NCBI GenBank assembly: GCA_963810775.1
Contig: CAWEOT010000015.1
Coordinates: 620,001 to 684,000, forward strand
Reading direction: 5' to 3'
Length of the DNA: 64,000 bases
Source: DATBVX01 sp963810775
GTDB lineage: Bacteria; Pseudomonadota; Gammaproteobacteria; Steroidobacterales; Steroidobacteraceae
A model generated the notes under the pieces. That model was not told the origin of the DNA. It saw nothing but the letters and a program-made list of their open reading frames with translations, and ran no database searches. The first letter of the stretch is position 1. Every line of letters begins with the position of its first letter. The translations under genes were made by a program, and so were the position numbers. This document shows positions 33,828-42,664 of the stretch, in pieces.

Positions 33828-35012
33828 ATGGAATCGGGCCGCAATCGCGTATTGATCGTCGCCGAGGACTATCAGTTTCTCGACACAATCTACGGAGCCG
33901 GGCCAGCGATCGTGCACGAATGGCACGTCGCCGACTCGTTGCAGCGCCTGCGGGAGCTCGCGGATCCAGCCCCGCTCGCCGTCGTGATCGACCTCCAGGC
34001 ACCGGGGATCGACTCGGTGCAGGCGCTCGAACTACTCGCGAATCTTCATGTGGCTGCGCAGGTCGTGCTGCTCAAGGGCGGCGACATGCGCAAGCTTTCC
34101 AATGCACTGCGCGCCGCGACCGCACTTTCGCTCGATGTTGCCGGCACACTCGAACGGCCACTCATGATGAGCGATCTGTCGAAGCTTCTCGCCCGACATG
34201 TCGCGGCCTCGACTCCGATCGCCGGCGAGGAGATCCAGCAGGCGCTCAGCGGCCATGAACTGCTGCTTCACTATCAGCCGATTCTCGCGCGCCAACGTAA
34301 TCGCTGGGTGATGCGCGGCGTGGAGGCGCTGATCCGCTGGCAGCATCCGCGCCGCGGACTGCTGTATCCGGGACAGTTTCTCAAGGTCGCCGAGAGCGCG
34401 GGTCACTTGCAGGCCTTGACCGATTTCGTGTTCGAGGCGGCCGTACGGCAAACAGGCCTCTGGCAGAGCCAGGGTCTGGAACTCACGATGGCCATCAATC
34501 TCGCGCCAACGTTGGTGCGAGACGGCGGATTTGTGGACCGCTTCATGCAGACACTGCGCGAACACGGTGTACCGCCTGAACACATTACGCTGGAACTGAT
34601 CGAGGCTGCCTCCCTCAAGGATCGCGAGCTGGTGCGGGAGGTGCTCAGCCGCCTGCGCCTGCACGGCGTCGCTCTATCGCTCGATGACTTCGGCACGGGG
34701 TATTCCTCACTCACCGAGCTTTGCCGCCTGCCCTTCAACGAGATCAAGATCGACCGCGCCTTGATTCAAGATGTGCCCAACGTCCGTGAGGCCTCGACGG
34801 TGGTCTCCGCCATCGTCGCGCTTGGCCACCGCCTGTCGATGCGCGTGTGCGCCGAGGGCGTCGAGACACATGCCGCATTCGAATACCTCGCTGAAGCCGG
34901 CTGCGACACGATGCAGGGTGTCTTGTTCGCCCAGCCCATGCCCGCCGGCGATGTGGAGCAGCTACTGGCGCGCGGCGTCGATCGCACGCCGGCAGGCGCC
35001 GCCGCAGGCTGA
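33828..35012 (+). CDS. Receiver-EAL cyclic-di-GMP phosphodiesterase
   Basis: A 394-aa protein. Residues 8-125 form a receiver-like domain with the phospho-acceptor candidate Asp55 ('VVIDLQAPG'); the usual Lys-Pro near the end is Arg110-Pro111, so phosphorylation control is uncertain. Residues 135-380 are a complete EAL domain: Glu166-Ala-Leu, Asn224, Glu256, Asp286-Asp287 (DDFGTG), Lys307, Glu343 and Gln363, so it should hydrolyse c-di-GMP. The ATG at 33828 has a GGGAGA Shine-Dalgarno; an earlier open frame overlaps csrA and is not conserved. It lies between csrA and a GGDEF protein on one strand with gaps of 19 and 34 bp. Confidence 0.9.
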   Translation: MESGRNRVLIVAEDYQFLDTIYGAGPAIVHEWHVADSLQRLRELADPAPLAVVIDLQAPGIDSVQALELLANLHVAAQVVLLKGGDMRKLSNALRAATALSLDVAGTLERPLMMSDLSKLLARHVAASTPIAGEEIQQALSGHELLLHYQPILARQRNRWVMRGVEALIRWQHPRRGLLYPGQFLKVAESAGHLQALTDFVFEAAVRQTGLWQSQGLELTMAINLAPTLVRDGGFVDRFMQTLREHGVPPEHITLELIEAASLKDRELVREVLSRLRLHGVALSLDDFGTGYSSLTELCRLPFNEIKIDRALIQDVPNVREASTVVSAIVALGHRLSMRVCAEGVETHAAFEYLAEAGCDTMQGVLFAQPMPAGDVEQLLARGVDRTPAGAAAG

Positions 35013-35046
35013 CGCCTACACCTGGTCAAAGCGGACAGGGAGTTCC

Positions 35047-37377
35047 ATGGCGATAGTTCAATCGGCTGAAGGGAGTGTTGGGCCGATCACGCGCTCCCTC
35101 AGCGCACGTCTTGTCCTGCTGGTGGTCGAGGAATCAAGCGCCGAAGCAGCACGGATCACCGGTGAGCTGGAGCGCTCAGGCTACACAGTGGCGGCCGAGC
35201 AGGTGCGCGACTCCGAGCACCTGGCTGCAGCGCTCGACAAGGGAAGCTGGGACGTGGTCATCTGCGGCAGCGGCGATGCGGCGGCGGTCGATGGTGTCGC
35301 TGTCGTGCAGGCAGTGCGTGAGCGACAGCTCGAAACTCCGGTGGTGTTCCTGACCGATGCCTCCGATGAGGTCACGAACCTCGAATCGATTGCTGCCGGC
35401 GCCGAGGATGTACTCAAGCGGGAAGATCTCTACCGCCTGCCGTATGTCGTGGGGCGCATCCTCCAGCATCAGCAGATCCGCCAGGACCAGGCGTCCATGC
35501 TGCGCACCGGACGTCTCAAGATCCACCGCCGACGTGGCTTCGGCATCCGGGTAGCAATCGGAGCATTCCTGCTGACATGCGCGCTGGCCCTGACCGCGCT
35601 CAGCGTTTGGCTCGGCATGAACGCCCGCGTGGTGGCGGAGACGCGGCTGCAAGCCCAGATTGAGGAAGGCAGCGGCACGGTCGCGTTGCTGGTTCAACAA
35701 CTGGTCGGCGACGGCAGCGATCTGCGCAGTGTGGCGGATCATGCCGCGCTCCAGTCGAACCTCGCGGCTGTGGCACTGGCGCATGCCCGCGAGATCCAGA
35801 TCGTCGATCACAGCGAGAGAATATTTGCCGACTCTTCACCGGCACGCACCGGGAAGCCCGTACGCACTGACGTGTCGCATGAGGTCGCTCAGATCCTGAA
35901 GGGCGGCCAGCCGCGTACGTTCGTGGTCGCAACGAGCGGCGAATCTCCGTCCACCTATTTCCACATCACACCGGTCCAGGCAAAGAACGGCACCATCGTC
36001 GGCGCGGTGCTGGTCGACTACACCACCGAGCGCGTCGAACTCGGTCGCGAGATCAAGAAACAGGTGCGCGGCCTAAGACTGATCTCCGGCACGATTGTCG
36101 CTGCTCTGCTGGTCTGCCTGGCATTCGGCACATTCGTGTACCTGGTGAGACCGCTCGAGTGCCTGCGCGAGGCTGCGGCCAAGTTGTCGTCGGGCTCACT
36201 CGACATCGAAGTGCCGCGCGGTCCGGCCGAGATGGGCGACATTGGTGTCGGCATCGATACGCTGCGCAAACGACTCAAGAAAAGCGTGTTGGCGCGTCAA
36301 TCGGACATGGTGCAACGATTGCGGGCCGAGGAGGCCCTGCGACAGTTGCATCTGCGCTTGCGCGATCAGATCGACGCCACGCAATCGCGCGCACGGGAAT
36401 TCACCTTGCTCGCGCAGATGGGTGCGTTGCTGCAGGCGTGCGCCACACGCGAGGAGTCGTATCGGATCATTACCCGATTTACCGGGGAGCTGTTTCCGAA
36501 TTTCTGGGGTGCGGTCTATCTGGGCGGCGCTTCCCGCGAGCGATTCGAACCGGTCGCTCACTGGGGCTCCAGCACCGCAGCAGCCGCCGTGATAGGCACC
36601 CAGGATTGCTGGGCCCTGCGTCGCGGCCAGGCTCATGTCGTGCGAGCCTCCGGTCAGGAGCTACGCTGCGCGCACATCGATGCCCGGGAATTGGCGGACA
36701 CGCTGTGCGTGCCGCTGATGGCGCAGGCCAGCGCGATTGGCGTGCTGTGCATGCGCCGGCAGGAGCCCGTGGCCGCCGCTGCCGAGGCAGCCCTTCCGCA
36801 GGCACTGGCGGAGGCTGCTTCGGAGCAGATTTCCCTCTCCCTTGCCAACCTCATGCTGCGTGAGGAGTTGCGCGAGCTTTCAATTGCGGACCCGCTGACG
36901 GGACTGCACAACCGGCGTTTCCTGGTGCAGATGCTGACCCGCGAGATTGAGCGCGCCGGACACCAGCAGAGCACCATCGGCGTGATCATTGCGGACATCG
37001 ATTTCTTCAAACGCATCAACGATCGCTTCGGCCATGACGGTGGAGACGCGATGCTCAAGGGAGTGGCGCAGGAACTGCGCAATACGATCCGCGGCACCGA
37101 CATCGCCTGCCGCATGGGTGGAGAGGAATTCGCCGTACTGCTCCCAGGGGCCTCGTTTGCCATCGCCCAGCAGCGTGCGGAGGAACTGCGCCGTGCGGTC
37201 GCCGCACTGCGAGTGCGTCACCTGGACACCGGTCTGCCTCCCGTGTCGCTGTCATGCGGCGTAGCGATATACCCCGATCACGGCAATACGGTGGATACGC
37301 TGCTGCGCGCCGCCGACCAGGCGCTGTACCGGGCGAAGGCCGGCGGCCGCAATCGAGTCGAATCCGCGGCAGCTTGA
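35047..37377 (+). CDS. Membrane-bound diguanylate cyclase (pseudo-receiver, sensor, HAMP, GAF, GGDEF)
   Basis: A 776-aa protein. Order: receiver-like domain (about 20-140) in which the phospho-acceptor position is Gly74 ('VVICGSG'), so it cannot be phosphorylated there; transmembrane helix 1 (about 167-190); extracytoplasmic sensor (about 191-342); helix 2 (about 345-367); HAMP and coiled coil (about 368-450); GAF (about 455-600); GGDEF (about 612-770). The active site is GGEEF (691-695) and the inhibitory I-site RGTD (682-685) is canonical, so it should make c-di-GMP with product feedback. AGGGAG Shine-Dalgarno precedes ATG 35047. It opposes the EAL enzyme encoded just upstream. Confidence 0.9.
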   Translation: MAIVQSAEGSVGPITRSLSARLVLLVVEESSAEAARITGELERSGYTVAAEQVRDSEHLAAALDKGSWDVVICGSGDAAAVDGVAVVQAVRERQLETPVVFLTDASDEVTNLESIAAGAEDVLKREDLYRLPYVVGRILQHQQIRQDQASMLRTGRLKIHRRRGFGIRVAIGAFLLTCALALTALSVWLGMNARVVAETRLQAQIEEGSGTVALLVQQLVGDGSDLRSVADHAALQSNLAAVALAHAREIQIVDHSERIFADSSPARTGKPVRTDVSHEVAQILKGGQPRTFVVATSGESPSTYFHITPVQAKNGTIVGAVLVDYTTERVELGREIKKQVRGLRLISGTIVAALLVCLAFGTFVYLVRPLECLREAAAKLSSGSLDIEVPRGPAEMGDIGVGIDTLRKRLKKSVLARQSDMVQRLRAEEALRQLHLRLRDQIDATQSRAREFTLLAQMGALLQACATREESYRIITRFTGELFPNFWGAVYLGGASRERFEPVAHWGSSTAAAAVIGTQDCWALRRGQAHVVRASGQELRCAHIDARELADTLCVPLMAQASAIGVLCMRRQEPVAAAAEAALPQALAEAASEQISLSLANLMLREELRELSIADPLTGLHNRRFLVQMLTREIERAGHQQSTIGVIIADIDFFKRINDRFGHDGGDAMLKGVAQELRNTIRGTDIACRMGGEEFAVLLPGASFAIAQQRAEELRRAVAALRVRHLDTGLPPVSLSCGVAIYPDHGNTVDTLLRAADQALYRAKAGGRNRVESAAA

Positions 37378-37399
37378 GAAGAACGACCCCGAGCTATTG

Positions 37400-38266
37400 C
37401 TATTGCCGATGCCGCGTCGCGCGTTGGCGCCCGCCTGCCTTGTTGGTGCGCGCGGGCTTAGCACTCCTGTTCCGTCCGCTTCTTGACACACGCGATGCGG
37501 GTCGTCCGGAGTGCGCGGGCGGAGCTGCCGCCGGGGTCATGCCGGCGCTCTCGTATACCTGCGCCGTCTCTCCGGGGTTCAAGGCGCGAAACCGCTCTCG
37601 TGCCAGTGCACGATCCATCCGTACCGGACCCAGGCCGATCCGCATTAGCCGGCTGACTTCGATACCCGCGGCCTGCGCGAGGCGGTGCACATCACGTGCG
37701 CGCGCACCGCGCGTGCTCAACGTATACCAGCGATTAGCGCCCTCGCCGCCCGCCGCTTCGATCGATTCAACTTCAAGAGTTGACTCGTCGTCGATGACGC
37801 CGGACTGCAGACGTGCACGCTGCTGCTCGTTGATGACTCCACGCACCCGCACGGCGAATACGACCCGCAGGGTCGTCAGCCGACGCATGAGGCCTTGCGC
37901 CAGATCGCCATCGCTCGTGAGCAGCTCCAGGCCTCCATCGTTGGGCGGCAGTGGGCTGATCGGCACCCAGCGGCGGCCGGCGCGCTTCGGGAGCTTGTCG
38001 AACAGCCGCCCGGACTCTGCTGATTCGGAGGGACTCAGCTCACGGCCTGGTGTGCGGTGATAGACCACGATCCGCGCCGCTGATTCTGGCTCGCGCAGCC
38101 GGACGGCACGTCCATCCAGCGTGACCTTGTCCCGTGGACGGAGTTGCGCACCCAGGGTTGCCGGCACTCCGTTGATTGCAAGACGTCCGGCCTTGATCCA
38201 GTCTTCGACCTGGCGTCGCGAAGCCACCCCGGCGCGTGCCAGCACTTTTTGAATCCTCTCGCCCAT
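37400..38266 (-). CDS. rluB: RluB-like pseudouridine synthase homologue lacking the catalytic Asp
   Basis: A 288-aa protein with an N-terminal S4 RNA-binding domain (2-48, 'RIQKVLARAGVASRRQVEDWI' type; key Leu9-Ala-Arg-Ala-Gly) and a pseudouridine-synthase fold with 'VYHRTPG', 'GLELLTSDGDLAQGLM', 'YAV'-like 'VFAVRVRG', and 'GEGANRWYTL'. The catalytic motif GRLD of RluB is replaced by Ser104-Pro-Leu-Pro107: the invariant Asp is Pro107. The later 'GRNREVRRL' motif is also altered (GARARDVHRL). The basic tail (250-288) is RluB-like. Its place beside scpB is the normal rluB locus. It may bind rRNA without modifying it; the gene is intact, with no frameshift. Confidence 0.85.
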   Translation of the reverse strand: MGERIQKVLARAGVASRRQVEDWIKAGRLAINGVPATLGAQLRPRDKVTLDGRAVRLREPESAARIVVYHRTPGRELSPSESAESGRLFDKLPKRAGRRWVPISPLPPNDGGLELLTSDGDLAQGLMRRLTTLRVVFAVRVRGVINEQQRARLQSGVIDDESTLEVESIEAAGGEGANRWYTLSTRGARARDVHRLAQAAGIEVSRLMRIGLGPVRMDRALARERFRALNPGETAQVYESAGMTPAAAPPAHSGRPASRVSRSGRNRSAKPARTNKAGGRQRATRHRQ

Positions 38267-38354
38267 CAGGAACTCCGCACGCCCGGGCGGGCGTGACGAG
38301 GAAATGCCACCGCTGACCTAGTCAGCGCGGCCGCGCTGCGTCCGTCGTCGACCG

Positions 38355-39068
38355 TTAGTCCTCAACGCCACGCGCCACCATACCGGGCACGTGTGTCTCC
38401 TCGGGAGCAGACTGCTCGCCTTGGACCAGGTCGTCGTCGGCGCCTGGCGAGCCTCCACTTTCATCTGCCGGATCGCCCGCCGCATCCTCCGTCGGCACCT
38501 CGCCCACTTCGCCCGGCAGCTCGAGCTGCACGCCGAGGTTGTCCATGTCGCGCAGTTCCGCGAGGCTCGGCAACTCGTCGAGACTCTTGAGATTGAAGTA
38601 GTCGAGAAACTCGCGCGTGGTTCCCAGCAGCTCGGGGTGGCCCGGCACTTCTCGGTGCCCGACCACGCGGATCCAGTTGCGTTCGAGCAGGGTGCGCACG
38701 ATGTTGGGATTAACGGTGACGCCGCGAACCGCCTCGATCTCGGCACGCGTGATTGGTTGCCGGTACGCGATCAGCGCGAGCGTCTCGAGCAGCGCGCGGG
38801 AATAACGTTGTGGGCGCTCCTGCCACAGGCGCGACACTGCATCGGTCAGCGTGTGCCGGATCTGGATGCGAAAGCCGCTGGCCACTTCCCTGAGCTCGAT
38901 ACCGCGATCGGCATAGTCCGACTCGAGCGCCTCGAGCACGGCGCGAACTTCGTCGGCCGCCGGCTGCTCGCGCGCATCGAATATCTCGATCAGCTCCGCA
39001 ACCGACAGCGGTCTGCCGGCCGCAAGCAGCGCTGCTTCGATCACGTTCCTGAGGTATCGCTCCTGCAT
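38355..39068 (-). CDS. scpB: Segregation and condensation protein B
   Basis: ScpB, 237 aa from ATG 39068, which has a GGAGGCGG Shine-Dalgarno; a TTG six codons upstream is possible. Two winged-helix domains fill residues 1-165 ('EAALLAAGRPLSVAELIEIF', 'SRALLETLALIAYRQPITRAEIEAVRGV', 'GHREVPGHPELLGTTREFLDYFNL'); an acidic tail (about 180-237) follows. It dimerises and binds ScpA to regulate Smc in chromosome segregation. It follows scpA by 14 bp; smc is at 47293-50796. Confidence 0.95.
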   Translation of the reverse strand: MQERYLRNVIEAALLAAGRPLSVAELIEIFDAREQPAADEVRAVLEALESDYADRGIELREVASGFRIQIRHTLTDAVSRLWQERPQRYSRALLETLALIAYRQPITRAEIEAVRGVTVNPNIVRTLLERNWIRVVGHREVPGHPELLGTTREFLDYFNLKSLDELPSLAELRDMDNLGVQLELPGEVGEVPTEDAAGDPADESGGSPGADDDLVQGEQSAPEETHVPGMVARGVED

Positions 39069-39082
39069 TCGTCCGCCTCCAC

Positions 39083-39973
39083 TCAATGATCCATGCCGGT
39101 GTTGTCGGCCACCACGATCAGGTTCGGTACGCCGCTTCCCGGCCGCACGTGAATCGGCGCATAAGCGTCGGCCTGAACGATCTCGATGAGGTTTTCACGC
39201 GCCAGCTCCAGGATGGCGACGAAGGTTACCGTCACGCCCATGCGCCCTTCCTCCGGACGGAACAGACGGATGAACTCCACGAAGCTCGACTCTCTGAGCT
39301 GCCCGAGGATCTGGGACATGCGTTCACGCACTGAAAGCGGCTCGCGCTGGACATGGTGGTGCGCGAACATCGCCGAGCGTGCCAGCACTTCCTTGAAGGC
39401 GACCAGCATCTCCTGCAACGTAACCTGGGGCACCAGGCGCACGACCTTGCGCTCGATGACCTCCGCAGTGGCGATCCAGCCATCGCGCTCGAGGCGTTGC
39501 AACGCGTCGATATCCTCCGCGGCTTTCTTGAAGCGCTCGTACTCCTGCAGGCGTCGCACCAGCTCAGCGCGCGGATCGTCTTCCTCTTCCTCCAGATGCG
39601 CGCGTGGCAGGAGCATGCGCGACTTGATCTCGGCGAGCATTGCGGCCATCAGCAGGTATTCACCGGCCAACTCGAGCTCGAGCTCCTGCATGAGCTCGAT
39701 GTATTCCATGTACTGGCGCGTGATCTCGGCGATCGGGATATCGAGGATGTCGAGGTTCTGGCGCCGGATCAGGTACAGCAGCAGGTCCAGCGGCCCCTCG
39801 AACGCCTCGAGAAATACTTCGAGCGCCTGGGGCGGGATGTAGAGGTCGCGAGGCAGTTCGGTGAGCGGCTCGCCTTCGACGACCGCGAACGGCATCTCAC
39901 CCTGTTCCGGCGGTGGTTCGACCGGCGGCGGAGCCGGTTGGGTGGTGTCGACGACTCTGAGGTCCGGTTTCAT
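39083..39973 (-). CDS. scpA: Segregation and condensation protein A
   Basis: ScpA kleisin, 296 aa. A 40-residue Pro-rich N-terminal extension precedes 'ALEVFLEAFEGPLDLLLYLIRRQNLDI' (the Smc-neck-binding helical domain; key residues Phe-Glu-Gly-Pro-Leu-Asp-Leu-Leu-Leu), then 'YLLMAAMLAEIKSRMLLP'. The C-terminal winged helix ('VTFVAILELARENLIEIVQ', about 245-265) binds the Smc head. It bridges the Smc dimer. trpS ends 17 bp upstream; scpB is 14 bp downstream. Confidence 0.95.
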   Translation of the reverse strand: MKPDLRVVDTTQPAPPPVEPPPEQGEMPFAVVEGEPLTELPRDLYIPPQALEVFLEAFEGPLDLLLYLIRRQNLDILDIPIAEITRQYMEYIELMQELELELAGEYLLMAAMLAEIKSRMLLPRAHLEEEEDDPRAELVRRLQEYERFKKAAEDIDALQRLERDGWIATAEVIERKVVRLVPQVTLQEMLVAFKEVLARSAMFAHHHVQREPLSVRERMSQILGQLRESSFVEFIRLFRPEEGRMGVTVTFVAILELARENLIEIVQADAYAPIHVRPGSGVPNLIVVADNTGMDH

Positions 39974-39990
39974 CTCGTTTCGATGGCGCC

Positions 39991-41205
39991 TCAGCGGTAG
40001 TTGAGATTCATCGCCTCGCGCACGTCGTTGAGCGTCTGACGCGCTGCTTCGCGCGCCTTGTCGCAGCCTTCGTCAATGATGCCACGAACGAGGTCAGGAT
40101 TGTCCTCGTATTCCTGGGCGCGTTTGCGGATCGCGGTGATTTCTTCGACGACTTTGTCAATCAGCGGCTTCTTGCATTCGAGGCATCCGATCCCCGCGGA
40201 GCGGCAACCCTTCTGCACCCACTCCCGGGTTTCGTCGGAGGAATAAATCTTGTGCAGGTCCCACACAGGGCACTTGTCGGGATCACCCGGATCGGTGCGG
40301 CGCACACGCGCCGGGTCGGTCTGCATTGTCTTGAGTTTCTTCGCGACTTCTTCCGGATCCTCGCGCAAGCCGATCGTGTTGCCGTACGACTTCGACATCT
40401 TGCGGCCGTCGAGGCCGGGAACCTTGGGCGATGCCGTGAGCAGGACCTGCGGCTCGGGCAGGATGGCGACACCCGTGCCTTCGAGATACCCGAGCAGCCG
40501 TTCACGATCGGCGATCGTCAGGCGTGCATTCGATTCGACCAGCGCCCGGGCCTTCTCGAGCGCCTCGGCATCGCCAGCCTCCTGGAACTTGCGCCGCAGG
40601 TTGCGATACAGCGTGCTGTTGCGCCCGCCGAGGCTCTTGATGGCCTTCTCCGCCTTCTGCTCGAAGTCTGGCTCCCGGCCATACAGGTGATTGAAGCGAC
40701 GCGCGATTTCACGCGTGATCTCCACGTGCGCGACCTGATCCTCGCCGACCGGCACGAACGCCGGTTTGTAGATGAGAATGTCCGCACTCTGCAAAAGTGG
40801 ATAACCCAGGAACCCATAAGTCGTAAGGTCTTGTTCCTTGAGCTGCTCGATCTGGTCCTTGTAGGTCGGCACGCGCTCCAGCCAGCCCAGCGGTGTGATC
40901 ATCGATAACAACAGGTGCAGCTCCGCATGCTCGGGAACTCGCGACTGCACAAAGAAGGTCGCAACGCCCGGATTCAGGCCAGCGCCCAGCCAGTCGATGA
41001 CCACGTCGCGAACGTTTTCCTCGATCTGTGACGTGTCGGCGTAGCCAGTGGTGAGTGCGTGCCAATCGGCGACAAAGAAATAGCACTCGTACTGGTATTG
41101 CAGCTCGGTCCAGTTGCGCAGCGCGCCGTGATAGTTGCCGAGGTGCAGTCGTCCGGTCGGCCGCATACCGGAAACGACGCGCTTGTTGCCCTGTGTGACC
41201 GCCAA
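39991..41205 (-). CDS. trpS: Tryptophan--tRNA ligase
   Basis: Class I tryptophanyl-tRNA synthetase, 404 aa, longer than the 334-aa E. coli enzyme because of an insert after the KMSKS loop region (about 285-345) that carries 'CRSAGIGCLECKK'; such long forms occur in Xanthomonadales and pseudomonads. The HIGH motif is 'HLGNYHGAL' (about 21-29), the KMSKS motif 'GRKMSKSYGN' (about 267). It charges tRNA-Trp. It lies between an M50 peptidase gene and scpA. Confidence 0.95.
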   Translation of the reverse strand: MAVTQGNKRVVSGMRPTGRLHLGNYHGALRNWTELQYQYECYFFVADWHALTTGYADTSQIEENVRDVVIDWLGAGLNPGVATFFVQSRVPEHAELHLLLSMITPLGWLERVPTYKDQIEQLKEQDLTTYGFLGYPLLQSADILIYKPAFVPVGEDQVAHVEITREIARRFNHLYGREPDFEQKAEKAIKSLGGRNSTLYRNLRRKFQEAGDAEALEKARALVESNARLTIADRERLLGYLEGTGVAILPEPQVLLTASPKVPGLDGRKMSKSYGNTIGLREDPEEVAKKLKTMQTDPARVRRTDPGDPDKCPVWDLHKIYSSDETREWVQKGCRSAGIGCLECKKPLIDKVVEEITAIRKRAQEYEDNPDLVRGIIDEGCDKAREAARQTLNDVREAMNLNYR

Positions 41206-41215
41206 ATCCGCTCCT

Positions 41216-41881
41216 TTAGTGCATGTCGACGCCGCTGAGCGTCGTTACCAGCTGCGCGACCGCATTCAGGAGCGGCGTCAGCAGCGGGTTGAGGACACCG
41301 GCGTATAAGAGGCCGAGCAATATGAAGAACCCAAATGGCTCGAGCCGATCGAGCACATTGCCGAAACCGGGCGAGACGAAGCTGCGCAGGACGCGGCTGC
41401 CGTCGAGCGGTGGGATCGGCAGCATGTTGAACACCGCAAACAACGCGTTGACCAGAATACCGGCCGTACACATCGACATGAGCCAGGCTGGTTCGTTGCC
41501 GACAGCGCTCACTCTCTGCAGTACCGCGAGCAGCAGCGCCCACAGGAAAGCCTGGATGAGATTTGAGACGGGACCCACGGCAGCTACCTTGGCCATGTCG
41601 ATACGCGGATTGCGCAGCTTCGCGGCATTCACGGGAACAGGCTTCGCCCAACCGATCACCGGGATGTTGAGCAAGAGCGCAAGACACGGCACCACGATGG
41701 TGCCGATCGGATCGATATGTTTCAGCGGATTGAGCGTGAGACGCCCGAGACGCTCCGCCGTGTCATCACCATAACGGCGCGCGACGAACCCGTGCATCGC
41801 CTCGTGCACGGTGAAAGCCAGCACCATCGGTATCGCCCAGATTGAAACCTTAGCTAGAAAGTGGATGAGGTCGTCCGGCAT
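41216..41881 (-). CDS. Site-2 protease family (M50) membrane metallopeptidase
   Basis: A 221-aa integral membrane protein. The zinc motif HEAMH (26-30, HExxH) lies in the first membrane segment, and the third ligand motif 'NMLPIPPLDGSRVL' (about 153-166, with Asp) in a later one. Four to five hydrophobic segments are evident. It belongs to the small M50B proteins without PDZ domain (YwhC/Rv-type) commonly encoded next to trpS-scpA. A regulated intramembrane protease activity is expected from the motifs; the substrate is unknown. Confidence 0.92.
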   Translation of the reverse strand: MPDDLIHFLAKVSIWAIPMVLAFTVHEAMHGFVARRYGDDTAERLGRLTLNPLKHIDPIGTIVVPCLALLLNIPVIGWAKPVPVNAAKLRNPRIDMAKVAAVGPVSNLIQAFLWALLLAVLQRVSAVGNEPAWLMSMCTAGILVNALFAVFNMLPIPPLDGSRVLRSFVSPGFGNVLDRLEPFGFFILLGLLYAGVLNPLLTPLLNAVAQLVTTLSGVDMH

Positions 41882-41963
41882 AACCTATTGTTTCGCCTAG
41901 ATATGCCAAGCGGCTCACGCCTTGGGGCCCGAGGGTGGGCGCTCCCCTGCAAACCGGCGCCAA

Positions 41964-42617
41964 TTATACGCGAGAAGACTGGCCGTCCCCGATCTGCCGC
42001 TCAAGGACGTCAGTTGCGCCGCGCCCGCGTCTGACGATCGCGGGCACTTCGCCCGCCAGGTCGATGACAGTCGTGGGTTCGAGCCCACAGTTGCCACCGT
42101 CCACCACCGCGTCGACGAGCTGTTGCAGGCGTTCGCGAATCTCGCCGGCATCGGTCATCGGTAGCGCATCGCCTGGCAATAGCAGTGTTGAGCTCATGAT
42201 GGGCTCGCCGAGATCCCCGAGCAGCAGCCGCGGGACCGGGTGATCGGGAACACGAATGCCGATCGTGCGACGTTTCGGGTTCTGCAGCCGTTTCGGCGTC
42301 TCGCGCGTCGCGCGCAACACGAAGGTGTACGGCCCGGGCGTGAGCTTGCGCAGTAGCCGGTACTGGCTGTTGTCGATCCGCGCGTAGCGTGCAATCTCCG
42401 ACAGGTCGCGACACACGAGCGTGAAATGGTGGTCCTTGCCCGCCATGCGGATTCGCCGGATGCGCTCCAGCGCGTTCTTGTCGCCGAGATGACAGCCCAG
42501 CGCGTAGCAGGAATCGGTCGGATACACGATTACGCCGCCCTCGCGAATGATGTCGGCGGCGCGTCGAATGAGCCGCAGTTGCGGGTTCAGCGGGTGGATC
42601 TCGAACAGCTGACTCAT
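41964..42617 (-). CDS. yciO: YciO/Sua5/YrdC-type L-threonylcarbamoyladenylate synthase-like protein
   Basis: A 217-aa YrdC-domain protein. Features are 'GGVIVYPTDSCYALGCHLGDKNALERI' (N-terminal substrate/ATP site; key Tyr-Pro-Thr-Asp), 'RMAGKDHHFTLVCRDLSEI' (the KxR-like site is altered to GKDHHF, as in YciO), 'LTPGPYTFVLRAT', 'RTIGIRVPDHP' and 'STTVID'-like 'EPTTVIDLAG'. YciO is a paralogue of TsaC, which makes threonylcarbamoyl-AMP for tRNA t6A; activity of YciO is weaker or different. Position between the M50 peptidase and yciB supports YciO. Confidence 0.88.
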   Translation of the reverse strand: MSQLFEIHPLNPQLRLIRRAADIIREGGVIVYPTDSCYALGCHLGDKNALERIRRIRMAGKDHHFTLVCRDLSEIARYARIDNSQYRLLRKLTPGPYTFVLRATRETPKRLQNPKRRTIGIRVPDHPVPRLLLGDLGEPIMSSTLLLPGDALPMTDAGEIRERLQQLVDAVVDGGNCGLEPTTVIDLAGEVPAIVRRGRGATDVLERQIGDGQSSRV

Positions 42618-42664
42618 CCTGCTATGATACGCGGCCTTTCGGCGGCCCCGGCGACACGTGGATC

